Assembly (NCBI GenBank): GCA_004367365.1
Contig: SESX01000007.1
Location: 1 to 35,106 of the forward strand
Direction: 5' to 3'
DNA from: Candidatus Acetocimmeria pyornia
GTDB taxonomy: Bacteria; Bacillota; Sulfobacillia; UBA3575
Length of the DNA: 35,106 bases
Part shown: one piece after another, positions 18,471 to 27,940 of the stretch
Layout of the letters: each line of letters starts with the position of its first letter
Numbering within the stretch: the first letter of the stretch is position 1
Position numbers and translations under genes: made by a program
Notes under the pieces: generated by a model
The model's input: only the letters and a program-made list of their open reading frames with translations
What the model was told of the DNA's origin: nothing
The model's database searches: none

Positions 18471-18500
18471 TTGTGAATCACGTCTTCACTGTGATATACT
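18471..18500 (+). promoter_or_regulatory. Candidate sigma-A promoter for the AbrB-family gene
   Basis: TTGTGA (18471-18476), 18-nt spacer, TATACT (18495-18500). The spacer holds the ATCAC-N9-GTGAT inverted repeat. Confidence 0.45.
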
Positions 18501-18679
18501 TCCGATCGCAGCCTGTGTCAAAAGAGGCCGGGCTTAACCAAGACGCGCCCCTGTAAATGCCCAGTGAGCGGTGACCCCGGGGGAGCGGTTTGTGTCACTG
18601 GCCGGGAGTAGTGGGAAACTGCGGTCCCTGGAGTAGACTCTTGCTGACTTCATTCCATGCTAAGAAAGAAGCTGGTTTG

Positions 18680-19801
18680 GTGACGGATTTGATTAGTATT
18701 TTTGGGGTGGGAGCTGCCGGGTGGGTACTGGCCAGGCTAGCCAGGATGCCTGCCCCGGCTATTATCGGTTCCATGTTGGCGGTTGGGCTGGCCAAGGCAT
18801 CCGGTTTTGACTTTGCCCCGCTGCCGGCCTATTATCGACAGGTGGTCCAAATTGGTATCGGTACGGTTGTAGGGTTAAGGTTTACAGCCGGTACCTTCTG
18901 GCAGCTAAAACTAATGCTGGGTCCTGCGCTTTTGGTTGCCACCTGGATGGTGTTTACCGGCTTGGGAGCAGGATATGCCTTGCTTGCGGTCACCAACTTG
19001 GATCCTGCCACTGCGTTATTTGGTTCTGTCCCAGGTGGTATTGCCGAGATGTCCGGGATAGCTATTTTCTTTGGTGCTGACGGCGCCAAGGTTGCCCTTC
19101 TTCAGCTGTCGCGAATTCTCGTCGTGAGCTTCGTTCTTCCTCTTGTTGGCGAAAGGGTCGCCCGGCCAGAGTGTTCGGGTTCTGAAGTTGTGCTGAAGGA
19201 CCTGGTAGCTGCTGCTGAAAACGATGCCCCACGCCCCAAGGCCGGTCCGCTCCCGGACGATTTTTCATGCCGGACGGTCCCTGGAGATGAGCCGGCGTTC
19301 TGCATTAAAACTGTACTGCCGAAAGCCTTGACCGTTACGGCTGGTGCCATTGGAGGGATCATCGTATCATTGTTGGGCGTTCCAGCTGGTGGAATGGTCG
19401 GCGCCATGTTGACCGTGGGCTCTTTGAAGGCGGCAGGTGTTAGTCTTGAAACACCCTTTCCCTGTTTCCAGGAGGCTGCTCAGCTGGGAATTGGCTGTCT
19501 CATCGGGATGAGCTTTTCGCCCGAAACCTTGTTGGCAATGACCGGAGTGGCTCTACCTGTTGCTGTCCTTACTACGATCATGCTGGGCAGTGGCTTGCTT
19601 CTCGCCCGGGTTCTGCGGCTGCTCACAGGTTGGGATCCTGCTACCTGCCTCTTTGGGACGGCTCCAGCTGGTTTCACCCTGATGGTTCTGCTTAGTGAAT
19701 TTTACGGGGGTTCCAGCTCCCGTGTAGCAATGCTGCACTTGGTTAGGTTAACGAGTATGATCCTGATCATGCCCGTTGTCTTTGGGTACTTGGTAAAATA
19801 G
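18680..19801 (+). CDS. AbrB-family integral membrane protein (duplicated AbrB domain; putative transporter)
   Basis: Two related hydrophobic halves: PAPAIIGSMLAVGLAKASG..QIGIGTVVGLRF and PAGGMVGAMLTVGSLKAAG..QLGIGCLIGMSF, with LFGSVPGGIAEMS / LFGTAPAGFTLMV. GTG 18680 is the preferred start. Confidence 0.8.
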   Translation: MTDLISIFGVGAAGWVLARLARMPAPAIIGSMLAVGLAKASGFDFAPLPAYYRQVVQIGIGTVVGLRFTAGTFWQLKLMLGPALLVATWMVFTGLGAGYALLAVTNLDPATALFGSVPGGIAEMSGIAIFFGADGAKVALLQLSRILVVSFVLPLVGERVARPECSGSEVVLKDLVAAAENDAPRPKAGPLPDDFSCRTVPGDEPAFCIKTVLPKALTVTAGAIGGIIVSLLGVPAGGMVGAMLTVGSLKAAGVSLETPFPCFQEAAQLGIGCLIGMSFSPETLLAMTGVALPVAVLTTIMLGSGLLLARVLRLLTGWDPATCLFGTAPAGFTLMVLLSEFYGGSSSRVAMLHLVRLTSMILIMPVVFGYLVK

Positions 19802-19910
19802 GGCTTAAAGGGCTGGTGACGGAGACATCGACCGTGGTGTACTTTATTCGAAAGTGGACTAGGTTTTCTGAGAAGCTAAGGACGGTTCGGGTCTTTTTTT
19901 TATTTCCGAG

Positions 19911-19945
19911 GGAAAGCAGGGGAAAGGTTTCTGTCCCTGCTTTCC
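19911..19945 (+). terminator. Hairpin downstream of the AbrB-family gene (possible terminator, weak U-tract)
   Basis: GGAAAGCAGGG (19911-19921) pairs with CCCTGCTTTCC (19935-19945), followed by ACTTTATC. Confidence 0.4.
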
Positions 19946-19951
19946 ACTTTA

Positions 19952-20080
19952 TCAACCTTTCTCATCATTTCTCCCGCCAATGAACACACCTAACAAATCT
20001 CCGACAACGTAGATCCCAAGGGTGAAGATAGCCCCAACTTGTTCGAGATCTGACCGGGTCAAGGCCGCGAAATTGAGCAT
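19952..20080 (-). CDS. Small single-TM ORF or C-terminal remnant of a membrane protein (42 aa)
   Basis: MLNFAALTRSDLEQVGAIFTLGIYVVGDLLGVFIGGRNDEKG*, read by eye on the minus strand in an otherwise ORF-poor gap. Confidence 0.3.
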   Translation of the reverse strand: MLNFAALTRSDLEQVGAIFTLGIYVVGDLLGVFIGGRNDEKG

Positions 20081-20500
20081 GACGCACAAGGAACTCCTGG
20101 CGCAGGCGGGCGAACTAACTGGCGATTCATGAAATTACAAATAAGCACACTTTTTTGAAGGATATTTAAAAGACAGCGTCGAAATGCATTATTGCCCACT
20201 TCTAGCTCAATATGGACATTATATCTAAGAATTAAAACATCCGGACTGCACCTTAGTTCTGCCGTGCTGACGTGTTAGGTATTGCACAAAGAATTTAGCG
20301 AAAATGAAAAGTTAAAGGGAGGCATTTTATACACCATAGGCCTACGTGTTGTGGGTACGGCGAAGATACGGGTAATTGTTAAGAAATTTCGGTGAAAAAG
20401 GGGGGAAGAAATGAGGGGGATAACTTGATATTCCTAGGAAGATCGCATTCGAAATTGTCATGTAAAACCAAAAAGATCAGTAAGGGGGTCCGCGTCTTAA

Positions 20501-21616
20501 GTGAAAAGTAAAATAATTGCGATAGCCTTGCTTTTTCTGTTTGCCATCACCCTTTTCGGCTGCGCCCAGGCTGAGCAAACAACAACTGATAACGACAATA
20601 CTACAGCGCAAGCAGAACCCAAGGAAGTTATTACATGGAAAGTACAGGGTTTTACACCTGCAGGAACACTTTATGATGATTGGGGCAAGCACCTGGCAAA
20701 TCTAATTACCGAACTTTCAGGTGGCCGTTTGGTTATTGAGTGGTATCCATCAGGCGCTATTGTCCCAGCTTTTGAGGCTCCCGCTGCTGTTCGCGATGGC
20801 ATCTTAGATGCTGAATTCGGTTATTCGGGTATCTGGGCAGGCATTAAGTTTGCTGCCCCGTTGTTTACCGCTACTCCCGGACTTTTCAGTGATGCTCGCG
20901 ATATGCTAATGTGGCTCTGGCATGGTGGCGGAATGGAGCTATGGAGTGAGATGGTGGCAGACTACAACGTTGTGGTTTTCCCGGCCGGGCTCATTGATAG
21001 CGAGATTTTTATGTGGTCAAATGAACCCTTACGTACCCTGGAGGATTTGAAGGGCAAGAAGCTGCGTATGATGCCGCTGATGGGCAAGATCCTGGAGGAG
21101 AAAGGTTATTCCGTGGTCTTCTTGCCTGGCGGTGAGATTATTCCTAGCCTTGAAAGAGGGGTTATAGACGCTGCTGAATATAGTATACCAGCTTTCGATA
21201 TCACCTTGGGCTTTCAAGATGTGGCAAAATACTACCATTTCCCGGCCATTCACCAGCCTAGTGGTGTGCAAGAGTTCGTGATTAACAAGGATAAGTGGAA
21301 CGCCTTGCCTGATGATTTGAAGCGAATCGTAGAGTATGCGACCCAAATCAATTTGTTATACACCTGGACTCAGCAAGGAGCTCTAAATATAAAAGCGCTG
21401 GAAGAATTTGAGAAAATGGGCTTGGAGAAAGTTGTCATGGAAGAAGAAGCAGTAAAAGAAATGATGAGATGGATAGACGAATGGTTCGCAGAAAAAAGTA
21501 AAGAAGATCCCTTCTTGGCTCGGGTTCGTGAGTCTCAGATTGAGTTTGCTAAGTGGTGGTTTCCATATAAGCAATCAATGATGCTTCCATATCCTGACTG
21601 GGCTTTAGAAGAGTAA
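20501..21616 (+). CDS. TRAP transporter substrate-binding protein (DctP family, 2-oxoacid/monocarboxylate TakP-like), lipoprotein
   Basis: Signal peptide with lipobox LFGC; WYPSGAIVPAFEAPAAVRDGILDAEFGYSG; LKGKKLRMMPLMGKILEEKGYSVVFLPGGEIIPSLERGVIDAAE. Confidence 0.9.
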   Translation: MKSKIIAIALLFLFAITLFGCAQAEQTTTDNDNTTAQAEPKEVITWKVQGFTPAGTLYDDWGKHLANLITELSGGRLVIEWYPSGAIVPAFEAPAAVRDGILDAEFGYSGIWAGIKFAAPLFTATPGLFSDARDMLMWLWHGGGMELWSEMVADYNVVVFPAGLIDSEIFMWSNEPLRTLEDLKGKKLRMMPLMGKILEEKGYSVVFLPGGEIIPSLERGVIDAAEYSIPAFDITLGFQDVAKYYHFPAIHQPSGVQEFVINKDKWNALPDDLKRIVEYATQINLLYTWTQQGALNIKALEEFEKMGLEKVVMEEEAVKEMMRWIDEWFAEKSKEDPFLARVRESQIEFAKWWFPYKQSMMLPYPDWALEE

Positions 21617-22068
21617 ATATGCAAGCTAGACCTTTCAAGAGGATCTGCTGACCTTAAAGGGCGGAGAAGGAGTCTAGAAGAATACATCCGGAGCCAGGCG
21701 TCCTCGGTACAGGTCAAATCTCTTACGATGCACTTAGCTGCCGAAGGGCAGGCAGGAGAGAGATTTCCCCCGAGGGGGCCTGGCTCATTACCCAGGGTTA
21801 CCCACCGGTTCTTCTAGGCTTGCCCGGGGCAGATAGGATTTTCTTGTGTGGCCGGGCGGGAGAGGTACTTGCGGCGAGCACAACCATCAGCCCGAAAGAT
21901 CGCCTGCTTCGATGAGCACCCGTCCGGAGCTCGGCCGAAGCCAGGCGGTGCTTAGTGAAGCTGGAGGCCGATAAAGGGGTTACCCTGGAGGACACGTGGT
22001 GCTGGACTGACCAATAGGAACTGGCCCGTAAGCAAGAACGTCAGAAGAAAGGATACAAGTAAAGGAAG

Positions 22069-22599
22069 ATGACTATGAAAAAACTAAAATTTTTACTTGG
22101 CTTAATAAGCAGGTTTAACGAAAGAGTAGGAAGTTACTTTGCTTGTTGGCTGATCTTCCCCTTGATACTGGTAATCACTTACGATGTGATTTTTCGCTAT
22201 TTTTTTAACAAGACTAGTATCTGGGGTTATGATATGGCATGGATGCTTTACGCTGCGTTTGTTTTTCTAGGTGGTGCCTATACACATGTCCATGAAGGCC
22301 ATGTAAAAGTTGATATCATTTACAACCTTTTTTCGGCACGTGTTCGTGCATTAATAGATGTTATTTGCCACCTAGTGTTTTTCTTTCCTGCTTTTATTGC
22401 GTTAACTCTCACCAGTTACAACCTGGCGTACAAAGCCTGGATATTTTCAGAACGCTCTCCCTATACTAACTGGCAGCCTCATACCGGACCGATAAAGACT
22501 ATCTTAGTGATAAGTATCTTACTCATGTTGTTTCAAGGGATAGTAGTATTTTCCACTCAATTGATAACTCTAGTGAAAGGAGAAGACCATGAGTCCTGA
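22069..22599 (+). CDS. TRAP transporter small permease (DctQ)
   Basis: Four hydrophobic segments; VIFRYFFNKTSIWGYDMAWMLYAAFVFLGGAYTHVHEGHVKVDIIY. Confidence 0.9.
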   Translation: MTMKKLKFLLGLISRFNERVGSYFACWLIFPLILVITYDVIFRYFFNKTSIWGYDMAWMLYAAFVFLGGAYTHVHEGHVKVDIIYNLFSARVRALIDVICHLVFFFPAFIALTLTSYNLAYKAWIFSERSPYTNWQPHTGPIKTILVISILLMLFQGIVVFSTQLITLVKGEDHES

Positions 22600-23905
22600 A
22601 ATTTTAACTCTACTGATGTTCTTGGGGATTTTAGTTGGAGTATTTGCCGGCTTTCCTATTGGTTTTACCCTGGGTGGGTTAGCTCTTATCTTTGGTTATC
22701 TCGGCTGGGGCCCTCAAATTGTCCCCCTTTTTGCCTCCCAAGCCTACGGCTTAATGACGAATTTTGTGATCATTGCTGTTCCCTTGTTTGTATTTATGGG
22801 ATGTATGCTGGAACAGTCTGGAATCGCCGAGCAGGCCTTTGATGTGATCTATAAGTGGTTTGGCAGAATAAAAGGAGGACTAGCTTTAGCTACTGTAGTA
22901 ATTAGTACACTATTTGCCGCCTGTACTGGTATTGTGGGAGCTTCAGTGACCACGATGGGCCTGATAGCTTTACCTTCAATGTTAAGCCGCGGTTACGATA
23001 AATCCCTAGCTACTGGCACTGTAGCTGCCGGAGGGACCCTGGGAATATTAATACCACCCAGTATTATGCTTATTCTCTATGGTCCGATGGCAGGTGTCTC
23101 TGTTGTGGAACTTTTTGCTGCTGCCATTATCCCGGGTTTACTTTTAGCCGGACTTTATTCTTTATATATCTTCATTAGATGCCAGTTACAACCTGATTTA
23201 GCCCCTATCAGCCCTGAAGAAGGCCGTGAGACAATATCACTAATTTCCCTACTGGTCAGCATGAAGACCTTTCTTCCTTTTATAGTTCTTATATTAGCTG
23301 TTTTAGGAGCGATTTTTTTCGGTATTACTGCTCCTACAGAGGCTGCTGGTTTAGGTGCTCTCGGCAGCATCATTATTGCAGCAGCTCATCGTAAATTAAC
23401 GTTTAAGACGATGTACGAAGTGAGCAAAACTACGCTACGAGTATCTTCCATGATCATCTTTGTTGCCTTGGGTGCTTACACCTTTACCGCTGTCTTTTTT
23501 GGTATTGGTGGTGGGAGAATTGTCGCTAACTTTATCAGCGGGTTAGGCCTAGGTGCCTACGGGGTTTTGGCTGTTGTCTTGTTTCTTACTTTCTTACTGG
23601 GTATGTTCATTGACTGGGTAGGTATTTTGCTGATTATTGTTCCTATCTTTATCCCGATTTTGAAGATGTATGGATTTGATCCTTTATGGTCGGGTATGCT
23701 CATCATGATTACCTTACAATCATCTTTTCTTACTCCGCCGTTCGCTTATGCACTTTTTTATATTAGAAGTATAACATCCAAAGAGGTAGAATTAATTGAT
23801 ATTTACAAAGGAGTGGTTCCTTTTGTTTCCTTGCAATTGATAGGACTAGTTCTTTCTATATTATTCCCACAAATTATCACCTGGCTCCCTGGAATCATAA
23901 AGTGA
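22589..23905 (+). CDS. TRAP transporter large permease (DctM)
   Basis: FIAVPLFVFMG-like VIIAVPLFVFMGCMLEQSG; SVTTMGLIALPSML; GGTLGILIPPSIMLILYGPMAGVSV; overlaps dctQ by 11 nt. Confidence 0.93.
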   Translation: MSPEILTLLMFLGILVGVFAGFPIGFTLGGLALIFGYLGWGPQIVPLFASQAYGLMTNFVIIAVPLFVFMGCMLEQSGIAEQAFDVIYKWFGRIKGGLALATVVISTLFAACTGIVGASVTTMGLIALPSMLSRGYDKSLATGTVAAGGTLGILIPPSIMLILYGPMAGVSVVELFAAAIIPGLLLAGLYSLYIFIRCQLQPDLAPISPEEGRETISLISLLVSMKTFLPFIVLILAVLGAIFFGITAPTEAAGLGALGSIIIAAAHRKLTFKTMYEVSKTTLRVSSMIIFVALGAYTFTAVFFGIGGGRIVANFISGLGLGAYGVLAVVLFLTFLLGMFIDWVGILLIIVPIFIPILKMYGFDPLWSGMLIMITLQSSFLTPPFAYALFYIRSITSKEVELIDIYKGVVPFVSLQLIGLVLSILFPQIITWLPGIIK

Positions 23906-24551
23906 TGGGGATAACCGTTTGATGATCAATCGAAGCCTTCTCAAGCTCAACCCCCCGATTAGCCAGGTACGCAACCAGAGCCTTGTTGGTCGGGGAGTTT
24001 TTTTCTGCTGGGTGCCAAACTCCCCCTGGAGACTGGCGTCGTCCTCACCCACCGACGTCAGGCGGTCAAGCTTCTCGAGTTGCTTCCGTCGTGCCTGCCA
24101 AGTAGATGGATGACATCACGGTTGTTGAAAATCTTAAAAGCGCTCATACAGTGAGCTCTCAGCCTGTAACGTTTTCGTGGTTATCCATGGTCTTGTGCCA
24201 CTTTGCAATATTTTGAGAGCCTAATCCTTACATTTGCCTGCCAGGACAACCGTCAAGTCACCTTAAGACCCTCTGCTTCAAGCCAGTCTCCCCTCCCCTC
24301 ATGCTGCACCACAAGAATATCACTTCATCATCCACGGAGGTTCTTAACGTCCGGCGCTGTTTCATTGGTCTTGATCCCGGATGCGGCATTCGGCGTAAGC
24401 CTCCAGTCCCCAGGTTTTCAGAAATCTTTGGCATACTTGCCATCTTTTGCAAATAGAATTTACTGAGAAGTTGTTGGTGATGCCGCTGGCTGCTGGTCGC
24501 GGCACCGGCGCAATAATGAAAATAAGTCAACTTACCGGGAGGTGAGAACCT

Positions 24552-25604
24552 GTGAAGCTCTTCAATTTAGGGACTGTCCCCAATTTTGACTCCATGGTTA
24601 GCTTCCACGCCCTGGCGCGCATGGGAATCGAGTCCTTGGTGGTGGTTTCACCGAAAACCCCCTACGTGAGTGTGGGGTATTTTCAGGACACGGCCAGGGT
24701 TTTAGATGTCGACCGGTGCCGGGCCTTGAACTTGCCCATTATCCGGCGGGAAGTAGGTGGAGGGTGTGTCCTTCTTGATGAGAACCAGGTGTTTTATCAC
24801 GTGATTCTTAGAAAGGATAATCCCATCCTCCCAAGGACCATCGACGGGATTTACCGCAAGTTTTCCCAACCGCCTATCAACACCTATGCTCACTTTGGGG
24901 TAAAGGTTCATTTCAAACCAGTTAATGACTTGGTTACTCCTGAAGGTAAGAAAATCGCGGGAGAGGGAGGCGCCAATATTGGCGATTGCATGGTCTTTGT
25001 AGGGAGCATCATCATGGATTTTAACGTCAAGATGATGGCCCAGATTTTACGGCTTCCTGACGAGAAATTTCGGGACAAGGTTTACAAGACCATGGAAAAC
25101 AGTATTTCATCCCTGAAGGAAGAACTGGGGCAGACTCCGCGCCGGGAAGAGGTAGAAGAGGTGCTGGTGGAGGAGTTTCGTAAAATCCTCGGCCCGCTGG
25201 AAGAGAGTTCATTAACCCCTGAAATCAAATCCCAAATGCAACTGGTGGAAAAAGAACTCACCGCAGAAAACTTTTTATTTGACGAGCGTTTCCAACGCCA
25301 TGAGGCGATAACCATCAAAGCCGGTTCCTATATCGGATACGGTAATTACAAGGCCAAAGGGGGCCTGATTTCCACTACCGTCACTCTCAACGATGACAGA
25401 ATAGAGGCAGCGAGCATCTCGGGGGACTTTACTCTCAACCCCAAGGAGGCCATAACCCTCTTGGAAAGATGCCTGGATGGGGTTGCTCCATGCCAGGAGG
25501 CGGTGCACCGAGCCTTCAGGCGTGTCATTGAAGCCAACCATTTAAGTATTCCCGGGGTCGACGCTGAGGATTTGAGCCGTGCCGTAATGGATGCCATCGG
25601 GTAG
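24552..25604 (+). CDS. lplA: Lipoate-protein ligase A family protein
   Basis: PIIRREVGGGCVLLDENQVFYHVIL; catalytic-lysine region NDLVTPEGKKIAGEGGANIG; C-terminal accessory domain. SD GGGAGGTGAG. Confidence 0.85.
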   Translation: MKLFNLGTVPNFDSMVSFHALARMGIESLVVVSPKTPYVSVGYFQDTARVLDVDRCRALNLPIIRREVGGGCVLLDENQVFYHVILRKDNPILPRTIDGIYRKFSQPPINTYAHFGVKVHFKPVNDLVTPEGKKIAGEGGANIGDCMVFVGSIIMDFNVKMMAQILRLPDEKFRDKVYKTMENSISSLKEELGQTPRREEVEEVLVEEFRKILGPLEESSLTPEIKSQMQLVEKELTAENFLFDERFQRHEAITIKAGSYIGYGNYKAKGGLISTTVTLNDDRIEAASISGDFTLNPKEAITLLERCLDGVAPCQEAVHRAFRRVIEANHLSIPGVDAEDLSRAVMDAIG

Positions 25605-25883
25605 TTGCTGGAGGACCAGGCCCTGACCGCGGCAACAAGGTGCTCAAGGGGGTGGATAACGGGGAAAGCTGGCGCCCCCTCGAGGGGCCCAAAAAAAGGG
25701 TGCGGCATGATCAATGTGAGGGATTACGATGGCGGTACGAGTAGGACTGGTATCGGTTCATGGAGGCTTGTGTTCAGGGTTTGAAAGAGCCGGATGGCAC
25801 CAGGCAGTCCATGCTGATTAACCTTGTGGCCAGTAAGGCATGGTACTTTGCTAGAACCCATTGAGAACCGGGGAGGGAGAATA

Positions 25884-26846
25884 ATGGCGCTTTCTCAAGA
25901 GAAGCTCCTTGAACTTTACAGGAAAATGGTCACCATCAGGGTGTTCGAGGAAAACACGGCAGAGCTTTTTGCAAAGGGCGAGATTCCCGGCTTCGTCCAC
26001 CTCTATGTTGGTGAAGAGGCGACGGCAGTCGGGGTTATTGCCCACTTAAAGGATCATGACTACATTGCCAGCACCCACCGGGGCCACGGCCACCTCATTG
26101 CCCGTGGTGGTGACGTGAAGCAGATGTATGCTGAGTTGTTCGGCCGAAAAACCGGCTACTGCAAGGGAAAAGGAGGTTCCATGCATATTGCCGACTTGAG
26201 CCTGGGCTTTTTGGGGGCCAATGGTATTGTGGGAGCTGGTCTGCCCCTGATTGCCGGGGCGGCCTTTGCCTGCAAGTACCGCGGAGACGATGGTGTGGCC
26301 GTATGTTTCTTTGGTGATGGTGCTTCCAACCGGGGTACCTTCCATGAAGCCTTGAACATGGCGTCTATTTGGAAACTGCCCGCGATTTTCGTTTGTGAAA
26401 ACAACATGTACGCAATTTCTCTCAGCCAAGAGCTGCACCAAAACATTGATGACGTGGCTGACCGGGCAGCTGCCTACGGCCTTCCGGGCATCAGCGTGGA
26501 TGGTAACGACCTCTTTGCCGTTTACGAGGCGGCGGAAGAGGCGGTCAAACGGGCCCGTAACGGCGACGGGCCAACCTTGATCGAAAGCAAGACCTACAGG
26601 TGGCGCGGGCATTTTGAAGGCGATCCCGTTGTTTACAGGACGGAAGAAGAACTCCAAGCCTGGAAGAAGAAAGACCCGATTGAACGGGCCAAAAAGCGGA
26701 TGATGGAAACAGGTGTTTTGACCGAGGAGGAAGACAAGGCCATTTGGGAAGAAGTCAGGAGCGAGATCCAAGAGGGTATTGAGTTTGCCAAGAACAGCCC
26801 GTTGCCTGAAGAAGAAAGCCTCCTGGAAGATGTTTACTGTGAATAG
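25884..26846 (+). CDS. Thiamine-diphosphate-dependent 2-oxoacid/acetoin dehydrogenase E1 component, alpha subunit
   Basis: GFVHLYVGEEATAVGV; STHRGHGHLIARG; GKGGSMHIAD; ThDP motif GDGASNRGTFHEALNMASIWKLPAIFVCENN. ATG 25884 after GGGGAGGGAG. Confidence 0.95.
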   Translation: MALSQEKLLELYRKMVTIRVFEENTAELFAKGEIPGFVHLYVGEEATAVGVIAHLKDHDYIASTHRGHGHLIARGGDVKQMYAELFGRKTGYCKGKGGSMHIADLSLGFLGANGIVGAGLPLIAGAAFACKYRGDDGVAVCFFGDGASNRGTFHEALNMASIWKLPAIFVCENNMYAISLSQELHQNIDDVADRAAAYGLPGISVDGNDLFAVYEAAEEAVKRARNGDGPTLIESKTYRWRGHFEGDPVVYRTEEELQAWKKKDPIERAKKRMMETGVLTEEEDKAIWEEVRSEIQEGIEFAKNSPLPEEESLLEDVYCE

Positions 26847-26878
26847 ACTCTGGGACAAAGAGTAAAGGGGTGAAATAA

Positions 26879-27850
26879 ATGCCGGAGATGACCTACCTGG
26901 AAGCGATTAACACCGCCCTGCGGGAGGAAATGTCCCGGGATCCCAGTGTTTTTGTCCTTGGTGAAGATGTAGGGGTGTTTGGGGGTTGTTTTGGGGTTAC
27001 CCAGGGGCTGCTGGATGCCTTCGGACCGGAACGGGTCTTGGATACCCCCATTTCCGAGACGGCCATCATCGGGGCCTCGGTGGGCGCAGCCGCCGCCGGG
27101 TTAAGGCCGGTAGCCGAAATCATGTTCATGGACTTCATGGGTGTCTGCATGGACGAAATATTCAACCAGGCAGCGAAAATACGCTACATGTTCGGTGGTA
27201 AGGCAGCCATTCCGATGACCCTTCGAACCCCTTGTGGGGCGGGTCTTGGGGCAGCGGCCCAGCATTCACAAAGTATGGAAGCCTGGTTTGCCCATATCCC
27301 TGGTCTAAAGGTGGTCATGCCTTCGACCCCTGCTGATGCCAAGGGGCTCCTCACCAGTGCCATTAGGGATGACAACCCCGTGATCTTTATTGAGCACAAG
27401 ATGCTCTACGGTGTCAAAGGTTCGGTTCCGGACGGCGAGTACGCCATTCCCCTGGGCAAAGGGGATGTCAAGCGGGAGGGAAGTGACGTGACAGTGGTGG
27501 CCACCTCCCTGATGGTGCACAAAGCCCTGGCTGCCGCGGAGACCTTGGCTGAGGAAGGGGTCGAGGTCGAAGTGGTTGACCCGCGTTGTCTTGTGCCCCT
27601 GGATCAGGACACGATTCTCAAGTCGGTGGCGAAGACGGGTAAGCTGGTGGTGGTCCATGAAGCAGTCAAGAGCGGTGGTATCGGCGGTGAAATTGCTGCC
27701 ATCGTGGCTGAAGAGGGTTTTGATTTCCTGGATGCACCCATCAGGCGTATCGGGGCGCCCTTTGCGCCAATTCCCTTTGCTTCGAACCTAGAAAAGGCCT
27801 ATATCCCCAGTGAAGAGACCATCATTGAAGCGGTAAGGTCTTTAGCATAG
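26879..27850 (+). CDS. 2-oxoacid/acetoin dehydrogenase E1 component, beta subunit
   Basis: [76 protein letters not shown]. Confidence 0.96.
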   Translation: MPEMTYLEAINTALREEMSRDPSVFVLGEDVGVFGGCFGVTQGLLDAFGPERVLDTPISETAIIGASVGAAAAGLRPVAEIMFMDFMGVCMDEIFNQAAKIRYMFGGKAAIPMTLRTPCGAGLGAAAQHSQSMEAWFAHIPGLKVVMPSTPADAKGLLTSAIRDDNPVIFIEHKMLYGVKGSVPDGEYAIPLGKGDVKREGSDVTVVATSLMVHKALAAAETLAEEGVEVEVVDPRCLVPLDQDTILKSVAKTGKLVVVHEAVKSGGIGGEIAAIVAEEGFDFLDAPIRRIGAPFAPIPFASNLEKAYIPSEETIIEAVRSLA

Positions 27851-27940
27851 CTGGCACGTGGTTGGGAATGGACGGCTTCAGGGTGGAAGCCTGGGCCGTT
27901 CATTCCCTCTTTGTGCAGAATGCGGGGAAGGGGTGTCAGA

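Noticed and set aside
18626-18645. TGGAGTAGACTCTTGCT as a sigma-54 promoter for the AbrB-family gene
   Set aside because: The spacer is one base too long and the -24 element lacks GGCAC.
20270-20290. TTGCAC near 20281 as a -12 element upstream of dctP
   Set aside because: No GG at the required -24 position.
23992-24025. GGGGAGTTT/AAACTCCCC inverted repeat after dctM as a terminator
   Set aside because: The U-rich stretch lies in the loop, not after the stem, on either strand; it may be part of a relic element.
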